Assembly: GCA_964577935.1 (NCBI GenBank)
Contig: CAZOAJ010000004.1
Span: 1-64,000, forward strand
From: JABDGV01 sp964577935
GTDB lineage: Bacteria; Chlamydiota; Chlamydiia; Chlamydiales; FEN-1388
Reading direction: 5' to 3'
DNA: 64,000 nucleotides
Numbering within the stretch: the first letter of the stretch is position 1; the number at the start of each line of letters is the position of its first letter. A program made the translations under genes and the position numbers. Below the pieces are notes generated by a model. That model was not told where the DNA came from. It ran no database searches and saw only the letters and a list, made by a program, of their open reading frames with translations. Shown here piece by piece: positions 18,051 to 26,132 of this stretch.

Positions 18051-19184
18051 TTAGAAGGAGTGGCTAATTATTCGAACGATACGATGTATCGCCTCATCCA
18101 CCTCTTCAATTGTATTCTGCTGCCCAAAAGAAAATCGAACTGAAGAGAGTACCCTCGATCGAGGATATCCCATATTTAGGAGAACTCTTGAAGGCTCAAG
18201 AGCTCCTGAAGCACATGCGGATCCATGGCTTGCGGCAATACCTGCTAAATCGAGGTGCATAAGCAATGTCTCTCCATCAACCCCAGAAAAAGAAATGTTC
18301 GATGTATTGGAAACACGAGGCCCTTCTCCATTAATATGGACATCTAACCCTTTTCTCTTCAAACCATCTTCAAAATGGCTCTTCAGTTGTTCAAGATGTT
18401 GAATTCTAGCAATTTCATCCTTCTTAAAAAGCTCGAGTGAATAGGCAAAGGCCGCAATCGAAGCAACATTTTCTGTCCCAGGTTTTTTACCAAATTCCTG
18501 CGCACCTCCAAAAACAAGAGGATCAAGCCGAAAAGGATGCCTAATGACGGCAACAGACACTCCCTTAGGAGCATGTATTTTATGCCCAGAAAAGATCATA
18601 CAAGAAACACCTTCTGGAATATGCAAAGAAGCCTTACCAAGGTGTGCAACCCCATCAACAACTAAAGAAATACATCGATTTCTAGCGATCTGAGCAATAC
18701 CCTCAAGATCTGTTAATACCCCGGTTTCATTATTTGCCGACATGCAGGAAATAAAACCGGTTGAATCTAAAATATTTTTTTCAAGAAGTTCTGCTGTTAA
18801 TGCACCTTGAAGTCCAACCGGGACAAATGAAATAGGTCTATTTCTTGATTCTTTCTCTAAAAGCTCGTAGACAGCTGCATGTTCAACCGAGGTTGTAATG
18901 CCGTGTGCTTGCGGACTCTTTCTTAAAATTGACTGTAAAACCGTGTTTAAAGCTTCAGTTGCTGAAGAAAAAAAGTAGACTTCTTGATATGAAACACCTA
19001 GTAGATTTGCAACTTTTTTTCGAGAATCAACGAGGAGAGCCTTTGCAAGCCTTCCTTCTTCGTGCACACTTGAAGGATTTCCATAGATTGATTCAGAAAT
19101 TTGACAAAAATAGGAGAGAACATCCCGATGTATCGGCGTCGTCGCATTATTGTCAAAATAGATTCTTCTCGCAGATATTGTCAT
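18051..19184 (-). CDS. NifS/IscS-like cysteine desulfurase
   Basis: A PLP enzyme that removes sulfur from cysteine for Fe-S clusters and tRNA thiolation. From the ATG at 19184 it has 377 residues: the SVEHAAV His, the PLP-Lys in SGHK (199-202), and the catalytic Cys324 in GSACASG. A GTG seven codons upstream (19205) is an alternative start; neither has a good ribosome-binding site, and the ATG form begins near the conserved RRIYFDNNATTP. It shares a strand with the PP2C gene upstream, a pairing recalled from Chlamydia. It could supply sulfur to TtcA and MnmA encoded in the window. Confidence 0.9.
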   Translation of the reverse strand: MTISARRIYFDNNATTPIHRDVLSYFCQISESIYGNPSSVHEEGRLAKALLVDSRKKVANLLGVSYQEVYFFSSATEALNTVLQSILRKSPQAHGITTSVEHAAVYELLEKESRNRPISFVPVGLQGALTAELLEKNILDSTGFISCMSANNETGVLTDLEGIAQIARNRCISLVVDGVAHLGKASLHIPEGVSCMIFSGHKIHAPKGVSVAVIRHPFRLDPLVFGGAQEFGKKPGTENVASIAAFAYSLELFKKDEIARIQHLEQLKSHFEDGLKRKGLDVHINGEGPRVSNTSNISFSGVDGETLLMHLDLAGIAASHGSACASGALEPSRVLLNMGYPRSRVLSSVRFSFGQQNTIEEVDEAIHRIVRIISHSF

Positions 19185-19251
19185 TTTTAGAGAAATTACA
19201 TTCACAGGTTATAGATTCAGACATCATGTTTTGCATAACATGAGGCCATAA

Positions 19252-20112
19252 TTACACGACTTCAATCATAACAACGGTGATATTATCATATCCGCCATTC
19301 TCTTTAGCCAAAGCAATCAAGGCGCGAACTCGCTCTTCTACAGTTCTCGACTGCATAAGAATTGACGATATCTCTTCGTTTTCGAGCATATCAGTAAGCC
19401 CATCTGAGCAAAGAACGTAGATATCACCAGCGATGACTGGGTGAATTGTTATAGTCGGATCAACGGAAGGACAAGTACCGACGGCTCGTGTCAAAACATG
19501 TCCGCAAGACATTCCCTCAACCTCTCTTGCTTCAAAACAGCCGCTATCTAACAGCTCCTGCGTCAATGAATGGTCTGATGTGAGCTGTACAAGATTTTCA
19601 CCTCTTAATCGATATATTCTCGAGTCTCCCACATGAACGACAACAACGGAAGCGGAGATAAAACAAAGAGCACAAAGAGTTGTTCCCATTCCAGCGTAAG
19701 CTTTATGCTTTTGGCCTAGGCTATAGATATGATTATTTGCAGCCTCAACAGCTTTTTCTGCACAAGCTGCGACAGAACCTGCTAAATCAGCTTCTTGGAG
19801 AGTCCGTGTCTCGTGTCGCTCATTCAAACATATCGCATGAAGACGTTCACAAAAATCCTGAGCAAACATCTCCACTTCTTCTCGAGCCGCGATCTCTCCA
19901 GCCTGATGCCCTCCCATTCCATCCGCAATAATATACAATTGATGGTCAGCAATTATTTTGAATGCATCTTCATTATTGGATCGAAAACAGCCTACATCGG
20001 ATACCGCATGAGATACTAAATTGAAAGAACTCTGGAACCACTTAGGGCATACAGTAGCCCCATCACTCCTTCTACCTAAAGTATTATCGTCTCCAACATT
20101 CCGTTTCATCAA
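19252..20112 (-). CDS. PP2C-type Ser/Thr protein phosphatase
   Basis: A 286-residue metal-dependent phosphatase that removes phosphate from Ser/Thr. Motifs in order: RSNNEDAF (44-51), ADGMGGH (63-69), VVHVGDSRIYRL around 165-176, CSDGLTDML near 240, and GGYDNITVV close to the C-terminus, all the acidic metal ligands of the PPM family. No membrane segment. A protein kinase elsewhere in the window gives a possible counterpart, though not a proven one. The neighbouring cysteine desulfurase follows on the same strand. Confidence 0.93.
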   Translation of the reverse strand: MMKRNVGDDNTLGRRSDGATVCPKWFQSSFNLVSHAVSDVGCFRSNNEDAFKIIADHQLYIIADGMGGHQAGEIAAREEVEMFAQDFCERLHAICLNERHETRTLQEADLAGSVAACAEKAVEAANNHIYSLGQKHKAYAGMGTTLCALCFISASVVVVHVGDSRIYRLRGENLVQLTSDHSLTQELLDSGCFEAREVEGMSCGHVLTRAVGTCPSVDPTITIHPVIAGDIYVLCSDGLTDMLENEEISSILMQSRTVEERVRALIALAKENGGYDNITVVMIEVV

Positions 20113-20153
20113 TAATTTTCCCGTTTAATTCTCAAAAAAATTACTTAATTAGA

Positions 20154-21488
20154 TCACTTAGAGGGGTTCTCTACATGGCCAAAGAAAAGTAATGTTCCAC
20201 TATTTCTTTCACGGACAAGAAAGTAGAATGGACGATCGAAAGATATATGAATAGGATCCTCATAAAGACCTGAGCGGCATGACATGCCAATTGCCGTTGC
20301 TGCAGCACCTTCAGTACCCTCTTCAGAAAGATCTATATAACATTCTTGGAAAGCTTTTTGAATTTTGAGCGGAATGTTACTCATCAGAGAAAAATCTGCT
20401 GTATCGCTGAAGGGATTGCAGACGCCTATTTTCTCAAGAGATTCTTTAATATCCCATCTCATAGAATATTTAAACTTAGGAAGCCTCAAATCAACCCGTT
20501 CAAATTTCCCTATAGAACGCATAGTGTCCATCATATCAAGGACCTGCTGAGGCATAATTTTTTCTTTTTCGCTCGGAAGAAAGAGCTCCATCTCCCAATG
20601 AGCTTGCCCCTCATTCTTATAGGGAAGAACTACATACGCTGCGTCACCCTTTCGAGCGCACTGAAATGACTCAACCATATGCATCATACGCACGGAACTT
20701 GCGCCTCCTCCATTGAGTCTAAATGGAGCGTCATATGTCGAGACTTTCTCAAATGGATATAACCAAGAGGCTTTGAAGTGGAGGGCTGCGATCAGCATAG
20801 CTATAGTATTTGTATCGATATCTTGATCGGTAACAAGGCTTGTGATTTTACCTTCTGTTGCCTGAGATACCCATGAGTTGATTGTCTTTATAGCTTCCTG
20901 TTTATTCATAAAATCTACAGATGCAATAGGCTCTGAACCAACCTTTTGCAGTACTTCTTGGTATTCAGGAAGAATTGGGATCTGCGGGCTTACAAAGAAA
21001 GTTGCAGCACTCTGGCAATATGGCTGTAAAATACGTTGAACCTGAAGCATCGACTCTATAAAGGCCTCTTGATGAAGTCCCTTGGTATTTGCAACCATTT
21101 CTAGTTCATCGCGACTTTTTCCATCAGCACCGAGATAAGCTAAAGCCAATGCATGCCAACAGTTTTGAGGAGAAATTACAAGATTTGCATCTTTAGAAGC
21201 CCCTACAGCGTTTATTAGTGTTTTTGCAAGATCCTCGGAAGGGGTACTTGGCAAATTCTGAGCGCCTCTCGGCGACTTATTATTGCCCTCTGATAAGATG
21301 GAAAATACTGATCGTTCATTAATTGCTTGAGGATGATCCAAGGAAGCTTCAACCTTGCTATGAGCTACACTCGATGCTAACAGGATCGACAGTGCCAAAT
21401 TGAACAAGGGTAAATCAAATATGGGGTAACGGTGCAGCAGCGCCTTAAAGCCCTGGCAAATTCTCTTATAATCCCTCTTCATTTCCAT
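20154..21488 (-). CDS. Serpin with inhibitory-type loop and P1 Arg
   Basis: A 444-residue serpin (serine protease inhibitor). A hydrophobic segment at about 27-41 preceded by basic residues looks like an export signal. The body carries serpin signatures (NLVISPQNCWHALALAYLGA; IALHFKASW-like strand; SFDRPFYFLV near the end). The reactive-loop hinge EEGTEGAAAT spans P17-P8 with small residues as in inhibitory serpins. Counting from P15 Gly391 places Arg405-Ser406 at P1-P1', the same pair as antithrombin. Expected targets are trypsin-like proteases. P12 is Gly rather than Ala, a mild departure. It could protect the bacterium from host proteases. Confidence 0.93.
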   Translation of the reverse strand: MEMKRDYKRICQGFKALLHRYPIFDLPLFNLALSILLASSVAHSKVEASLDHPQAINERSVFSILSEGNNKSPRGAQNLPSTPSEDLAKTLINAVGASKDANLVISPQNCWHALALAYLGADGKSRDELEMVANTKGLHQEAFIESMLQVQRILQPYCQSAATFFVSPQIPILPEYQEVLQKVGSEPIASVDFMNKQEAIKTINSWVSQATEGKITSLVTDQDIDTNTIAMLIAALHFKASWLYPFEKVSTYDAPFRLNGGGASSVRMMHMVESFQCARKGDAAYVVLPYKNEGQAHWEMELFLPSEKEKIMPQQVLDMMDTMRSIGKFERVDLRLPKFKYSMRWDIKESLEKIGVCNPFSDTADFSLMSNIPLKIQKAFQECYIDLSEEGTEGAAATAIGMSCRSGLYEDPIHISFDRPFYFLVRERNSGTLLFFGHVENPSK

Positions 21489-21617
21489 TCATCCCTCGCT
21501 CGTGCTATTTCAATATGTATAATAATCTAGTATATCAATTCTCAAGTACGTGATTCTCGCATACATCATTTCTCAATGTAGGTCCCAATTAGGGTTCATA
21601 TTAGGCAAAATCTGGAA

Positions 21618-22607
21618 TTAAAAATTTTCAATCAAAAGAAGTATGAGAGTAAGAGTGTTGAAGGCCGCATGCATTCCAATCGTTGCAGATAGTGATTTAT
21701 ATGTATGTTTTACATTTGCTGCCAAGACACCAAATAACGTAAGCCCTATAAACAAGGCAATATTTGTAATCCCCTGCTCAGAAGTGATATGAAAAAGAGC
21801 AAATATCATTCCTGAAATCAGAGCTACAAGTTTCGGCTGAAGTATCCGTGTTAAAGTAGGTATAAAAAACCCACGAAACAAAATTTCTTCAGCTATAGGA
21901 ACAATACATGAAACTGAAAGTGCCGCAAAAATAAAAAGAGATGGGTAATCTAAAAGTCTCTTCATAAAAAGAAAACTTGATTGATCGATAGGTTCAAGCC
22001 CTGTTGCCCAAGAAAGAATTGCAAGGGAAAAGTTTACGATGATAGTAATAAATGGAAACACTGCAAAACCAAGCGCAAATCCTTTACAGAAACTAAGCCA
22101 GCCATTTGAGGTCCCAAAGACTTCTTTTCGTATTTCTTGACCAACTCCAAATGAAACGATCCCAAGAAGAACAAGAGAGCCAAGAGGCGATAGAGCTTGA
22201 GCTAATAAGGTTGCACTTCCGAAAAACTTTCCTATCGATGAACCATTGAATTTTTGAACCAAGAGAATACTTCCCAAAGCACCAAGATAAAAACTTGCAA
22301 GAGCCAACAGACTCAAGATAAGCCAAAAAATACTGCTATTGCGAATTAAGCCCTTTTGATTCGTTGCAGTAATAGCTCCCGAAAAGAGGTCAAGCCGTCT
22401 AAATAGCATAAAGCTCGCAAAGAAAACTATTATTGCAGGGAGATATGAAATACAGCTTGAAATTAGGTTAGATGAGCAATAATTCTGATAGAAGTCATCA
22501 ACGGATTTTTGCGCCCAAACAGGGATTTCGGCACAGACGTAAGCTACATACACAATAGAATCTCCATTCGGTAATGAACTCATATTACGGAAAAGATAGT
22601 CCGACAA
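21618..22607 (-). CDS. CPBP-family intramembrane metalloprotease
   Basis: A 329-residue polytopic protein with the CAAX-protease/bacteriocin-processing (CPBP, ABI) motifs: E240-E241-xxx-R245 in AEEILFRG and F269-xxx-H273 in FALFH. About eight hydrophobic segments span residues 52-320. Members cleave substrates inside the membrane or confer self-immunity to peptides; the substrate here is unknown. It is followed at its 5' side by the SRP RNA gene on the same strand, 63 bases away. Confidence 0.88.
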   Translation of the reverse strand: MSDYLFRNMSSLPNGDSIVYVAYVCAEIPVWAQKSVDDFYQNYCSSNLISSCISYLPAIIVFFASFMLFRRLDLFSGAITATNQKGLIRNSSIFWLILSLLALASFYLGALGSILLVQKFNGSSIGKFFGSATLLAQALSPLGSLVLLGIVSFGVGQEIRKEVFGTSNGWLSFCKGFALGFAVFPFITIIVNFSLAILSWATGLEPIDQSSFLFMKRLLDYPSLFIFAALSVSCIVPIAEEILFRGFFIPTLTRILQPKLVALISGMIFALFHITSEQGITNIALFIGLTLFGVLAANVKHTYKSLSATIGMHAAFNTLTLILLLIENF

Positions 22608-22663
22608 GAGGATTGCTGGCGAGAGGATTGCTTTCTTAAAAGTTGATAGTCGAGAATGGTGAG

Positions 22664-22670
22664 AAAAAAA
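22664..22670 (-). terminator. T-run after SRP RNA
   Basis: Seven A residues on the plus strand give a U-run immediately after the terminal stem of the SRP RNA, so that stem probably doubles as the terminator hairpin. Confidence 0.6.
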
Positions 22671-22766
22671 GCCGGAGATTGTCCAGAAGCACGCGCATAT
22701 CCCTTAAGGCTGCTTCTTTCCAGACCTGACCTGGTTCGAGCTGATACGTTCTACTGGGTCCCCGGC
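22671..22766 (-). ncRNA. ffs: Signal recognition particle RNA (4.5S)
   Basis: The minus strand carries the invariant SRP domain IV: CCAGGTCAGG, then TCTGGAAAGAAGCAGCC with a GNAA-like tetraloop and the A-rich bulge that binds Ffh. The two ends pair over eight bases (GCCGGGGA with TCTCCGGC, one wobble), fixing the termini. The RNA is about 96 bases, typical of the short bacterial form without an Alu domain. A T-run follows directly, and a good promoter precedes it. Confidence 0.95.
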
Positions 22767-22774
22767 AAGGCAAC

Positions 22775-22803
22775 AGTATAGAGGAAATGACGCGATCAGT
22801 CCA
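22775..22803 (-). promoter_or_regulatory. Sigma-70-type promoter of SRP RNA
   Basis: On the minus strand, TGGACT (22798-22803; four of six matches to TTGACA) is separated by 17 bases from TATACT (22775-22780; five of six matches to TATAAT). The -10 box ends 8 bases before the inferred RNA start at 22766. Confidence 0.65.
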
Positions 22804-22979
22804 CCCCAAATTTCAACTCTATGAATAAAGCTTACTTATCTTGATTTTACTCTCAATCGACGGAACGCCGGCTTTCTCAAAACAGCCTGCTTAATGTATG
22901 ATAGCCTCTTAGGCAATAAATATTTTTGAGATAGATTACGTAGACATACTTTCACAAACCCAATACTATTCAACGCTGT

Positions 22980-23894
22980 ATGGACATACTTAGAAAAGAA
23001 CCTATCTTGAACGATGAAAACCCGGACATAGTTCAACGCTCGCTTGGAACCCATGACGGGTCATTTCATGCAGATGAAGTCACATCTTGTGCGCTCCTTA
23101 TTGTTTATGGCTTGATCGATCAAGATAAAATTATACGAAGCCGAACTCCCTCTGATTTAGCGTCATGTGAATATGTTTGCGATGTAGGAAACAGGTATGA
23201 CCAAAAACTAAAACGTTTTGACCACCATCAAAATGACTATACCGGCTCTTTAAGTTCTGCAGGAATGGTTCTCAGATATCTTCACGAAAAAAAAATCGTA
23301 TCTGAAGGAGAATTTCATTTGCTTGCATCAACGCTTGTGGACGGAGTTGATGCTCATGACAACGGAGTTGACCCGCAACTTCCCGGAGTGACGACATTTT
23401 CCCATATCATTGCAAACTTTGCCCCAATCGAATATGGAGCAACCTCTGAGGAACAAAACATATGTTTTCACGAAGCTTTACAGTTTGTTATCGGCCATCT
23501 TGATCGTCTGATTCGACGCTATCGCTATACACAATCAATGCGGGAAATTGTTTCAGAGGCAATGAAAAATCAAAATGATCTTTTAGTTTTTGAACAGGCG
23601 CTACCCTGGCTTGATACATTCTTTGAACTCGGAGGAACAACTCACAAAGCAAAATTCATTATTATGCCTGCTGGCAATCATTGGAAGCTCCGCGGCATCC
23701 CCCCATCGCTACAACAAAAAATGCAGGTTCGCATACCGCTCCCTCTGGAATGGGCAGGTCTTCAAAATGAAGAATTAGTCCGAATAAGCGGAATTAAAGG
23801 CGCCATCTTTTGCCATAAAGCACGCTTCATTTCCGTATGGAAAAGCAAAGAAGATGCAATACAGGCTGCCGAATATATTCTGAAAAGAGAATAA
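22980..23894 (+). CDS. MYG1 family (UPF0160) metal-dependent exonuclease-like protein
   Basis: A 304-residue DHH-type phosphoesterase of the MYG1/UPF0160 family. The opening THDGSFHADEV (about 24-34) and FDHHQNDYTGSLSSAGMV (about 80-97) hold the His/Asp metal ligands; VDGVDAHDNGV (about 122-132) follows. Eukaryotic MYG1 is a 3'-5' RNA exonuclease; the bacterial role is unproven. A homologue beside a HIT protein is recalled in Chlamydia; here the HIT gene lies 1.4 kb downstream with an oppositely oriented gene between them, which looks like an insertion. Confidence 0.88.
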   Translation: MDILRKEPILNDENPDIVQRSLGTHDGSFHADEVTSCALLIVYGLIDQDKIIRSRTPSDLASCEYVCDVGNRYDQKLKRFDHHQNDYTGSLSSAGMVLRYLHEKKIVSEGEFHLLASTLVDGVDAHDNGVDPQLPGVTTFSHIIANFAPIEYGATSEEQNICFHEALQFVIGHLDRLIRRYRYTQSMREIVSEAMKNQNDLLVFEQALPWLDTFFELGGTTHKAKFIIMPAGNHWKLRGIPPSLQQKMQVRIPLPLEWAGLQNEELVRISGIKGAIFCHKARFISVWKSKEDAIQAAEYILKRE

Positions 23895-23928
23895 AAATCC
23901 GGCACTACTTTTCAGGTAATACCCCTAA

Positions 23929-25020
23929 CTAAAAATAGAAACTCTCGCCGATTGCTGAAGTCTCGTCGACTTCAGGGACGTCAATTGGTATGGCAACTTC
24001 ACTCCGACTTTGAATTACACCATCGAATTCTTTCTCATCCGCCTCCCGAAGGGCTTGAAATCCCTTATCAATTACCTCCTCATCTTCCCGAAGGGCTTGG
24101 AATCTTTTATCAATCGCCTCTCCATCAAATCCTACAGCTTCAGCTATATCCCGACATTCATCAATAATGACTTGATCATCTTTGGTGCTCTTAAGGATTT
24201 CTGATACTTTTTGCAGTCTAGAATACTTATCTCTCAGAGCACTTGCGTTATACCCAGGGAAAAATGGCAAAAACTTAGTCCACTTCCTTCCGTACACCTC
24301 CACGAGAGACACCAAAACCTTTTTTTCTTTTTCGGACGTATTTCGTCGATAGGGCGCTGGAGACTCTATCCCTCCGTCTAACGAGCCATTCGCGATTTTC
24401 CTTTTTCGTGCTTCGGTCAACAATGTCAGCATCTTATTCGCTGATGCTTGATGTAGGTAATGATCCAAATTACCTTCGTTTTCCAAATGCATGTAGCATT
24501 TTTTGAGGGAATCAGCTGCGGAATGCATTTTTATTGATCGGAAGCAGCTTTTAAATTTCTCTATGTTCTCAACGCCACATTCCTTCACAAACCAAACTAA
24601 TTTAGCTTTCTCCTTTTCGGATAACAAATAGATAAGTGAATATCTTGGTGTAAAAGTTTTTTTGACATGTGTAATCGGCAGAGGAATATGATTGGCTTCT
24701 ATACGAGAATCTGAATTAACATATGTCTTCATATTGCATTCTTGACCAAGACTCGACCTTGGCTGAGCAATAGAAGTGAGAACATCTTCTTCGTCGCAAA
24801 GCAAATCGAGATCTCTAGGAACTTCATTTTTCGTCTCTGAAGGAGAACCTTCTGCAGGAACAAGAGCATGGAAAATCGATTGGAAAACTTGAGATACCTT
24901 TGGTTCTGCATTTTGTTGCAGTGGTTGACGTTCCACATCATCATTTTTTTTGCTTTGAGCACTGATATCGAGATCACAGGACTGTAACCGATTATGGGGC
25001 TGTATACTACTCATACACAT
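23929..25020 (-). CDS. Protein with two Myb/SANT-like repeats
   Basis: A 363-residue polar protein. Two segments (about 130-180 and 226-272) have the helix pattern of Myb/SANT domains: the second reads SEKEKKVLVSL, then VYGRKWTKFLPFFPG and a third helix ending RDKYSRL, close to the Myb form of an acidic first helix, conserved Trp and an LPG-type turn. The first is weaker. The N-terminal 120 residues are disordered-looking. A 14-residue repeat follows (301-328). Myb/SANT domains bind DNA or histone tails in eukaryotes. The gene sits between MYG1 and HIT on the opposite strand, as if inserted. A nucleus-targeted effector is a hypothesis only. Confidence 0.72.
   Translation of the reverse strand: MCMSSIQPHNRLQSCDLDISAQSKKNDDVERQPLQQNAEPKVSQVFQSIFHALVPAEGSPSETKNEVPRDLDLLCDEEDVLTSIAQPRSSLGQECNMKTYVNSDSRIEANHIPLPITHVKKTFTPRYSLIYLLSEKEKAKLVWFVKECGVENIEKFKSCFRSIKMHSAADSLKKCYMHLENEGNLDHYLHQASANKMLTLLTEARKRKIANGSLDGGIESPAPYRRNTSEKEKKVLVSLVEVYGRKWTKFLPFFPGYNASALRDKYSRLQKVSEILKSTKDDQVIIDECRDIAEAVGFDGEAIDKRFQALREDEEVIDKGFQALREADEKEFDGVIQSRSEVAIPIDVPEVDETSAIGESFYF
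24037..24120 (-). repeat. Two-copy 42-base tandem repeat within the Myb-like gene
   Basis: Two adjacent in-frame units encode AIDKRFQALREDEE and VIDKGFQALREADE. The shared core IDK-FQALRE is evident both in DNA and protein. The unit length keeps frame, so copy number could vary between strains without breaking the gene. Confidence 0.75.
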
Positions 25021-25251
25021 GTTCCAGATAGAGCATTTTTTAACTGAATTCCAGCAGACATCTTTGGCAATACGCCAATAGATAAATATGAAAATTGATA
25101 GATTCTATAATCGCTTATATTTAATTACCTATGTTTTTATTAATAATTTAGCAGAGCTGATTAACCTTTGCAGACAGCTGAGCCTGTTCATACGTCGTAA
25201 TCCCGATCGACCATAATCAAAAAAGAGAGGTAAGATGATTTTATTAACAGG

Positions 25252-25599
25252 ATGAAAGCTATGACAACCATTTTCGCAAAGATTATCAATGGCGAAGTTC
25301 CATGTAAAAAAGTTTTTGAAAATGACAGAATAATCGCGTTTCACGATATTGCTCCCAAAGCACCCGTACATATCTTAATAGTCCCCAAAAAACCTCTTAA
25401 AAACTTATCTGATGTAGCTGAAGAAGATACGGCTCTTCTCGGGGAAATGCTCGTGGTTGCAAAAAAACTTGCTGATGAATTCGGCATCGGAAATGATTTC
25501 AGACTCATAACAAATTGTGGAGAGCGAGCAGGCCAAGTAGTCTTTCATCTTCACTTTCATCTCATTGGCGGAAAGAAAATGGGAGCATTACTCGTTTGA
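25252..25599 (+). CDS. HIT-family nucleotide-binding protein
   Basis: A 115-residue histidine triad protein: HILIVPKKPLKNLSDV (about 39-54) and the triad HLHFHLIGG near residue 100. HINT-type proteins hydrolyse AMP-amidate (phosphoramidate) bonds; the physiological substrate is usually unknown. A second ATG three codons in (MTTIFAKI) is an equally good start. The stop codon overlaps the TTG start of the isochorismatase-like gene, so the two are likely coupled. Confidence 0.9.
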   Translation: MKAMTTIFAKIINGEVPCKKVFENDRIIAFHDIAPKAPVHILIVPKKPLKNLSDVAEEDTALLGEMLVVAKKLADEFGIGNDFRLITNCGERAGQVVFHLHFHLIGGKKMGALLV

Positions 25600-26132
25600 A
25601 AACGGCACTTTTTGTCATTGATTGTCAGGAAAAGCTATTTCCAAAAATGGTTGAAGCCGATAGGTTGCAAAAAAAAATCACCTCTCTGATAACGGGTCTT
25701 CAAGCGTTGGGAATTCCAATTCTCTCTTTTGAACAATATCCCAAAGGCCTCGGCGCAACCCTTCACGATTTGAAGATCTTGTTGTCCGATGTGCCTTGCA
25801 TTGAGAAGATATCCTTCTCATGTCTCGGCGTAGCTGAATCAAAAAAATGGCTTATCAAGAACGATATTCGTCAGGTTATACTCTGCGGCATTGAAACACA
25901 CGTATGCATCTTTCAAACGGCAGAAGATCTTCGCAAGGAAGGGCTCGATGTCACCTTAGTAGCTGATGCTACTTCAAGCCGCGTCGAATTAGATAAGACC
26001 TGGGCTCTTCAATCTCTACAGCAAATGGGCTGCGAAATTACAACCCTCGAACGACTTCTCTTCTCTCTCCTAAAATCTTCATCCCATCCCCTGTTTAAGA
26101 CGCTTCAACGCAATATCATCGCATGCAACTGA
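25596..26132 (+). CDS. Isochorismatase-family cysteine hydrolase
   Basis: A 178-residue protein starting at TTG in a TTGA overlap with the HIT stop. This start is preferred because the family fold begins at once with KTALFVIDCQEKL, the first strand with catalytic Asp. The catalytic Cys is in GIETHVCIFQTA (about 100-111); a Lys in ISFSCLG-adjacent IEKIS may complete the triad. Family members hydrolyse amides or vinyl ethers (nicotinamidase, ureidoacrylate and isochorismate hydrolases); substrate cannot be told. The last 10 bases overlap the HEAT gene. Confidence 0.85.
   Translation: MKTALFVIDCQEKLFPKMVEADRLQKKITSLITGLQALGIPILSFEQYPKGLGATLHDLKILLSDVPCIEKISFSCLGVAESKKWLIKNDIRQVILCGIETHVCIFQTAEDLRKEGLDVTLVADATSSRVELDKTWALQSLQQMGCEITTLERLLFSLLKSSSHPLFKTLQRNIIACN

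Noticed and set aside
24037..24120. Possible CRISPR or VNTR
   Set aside because: Only two adjacent coding units, no spacers; treated as a protein repeat.
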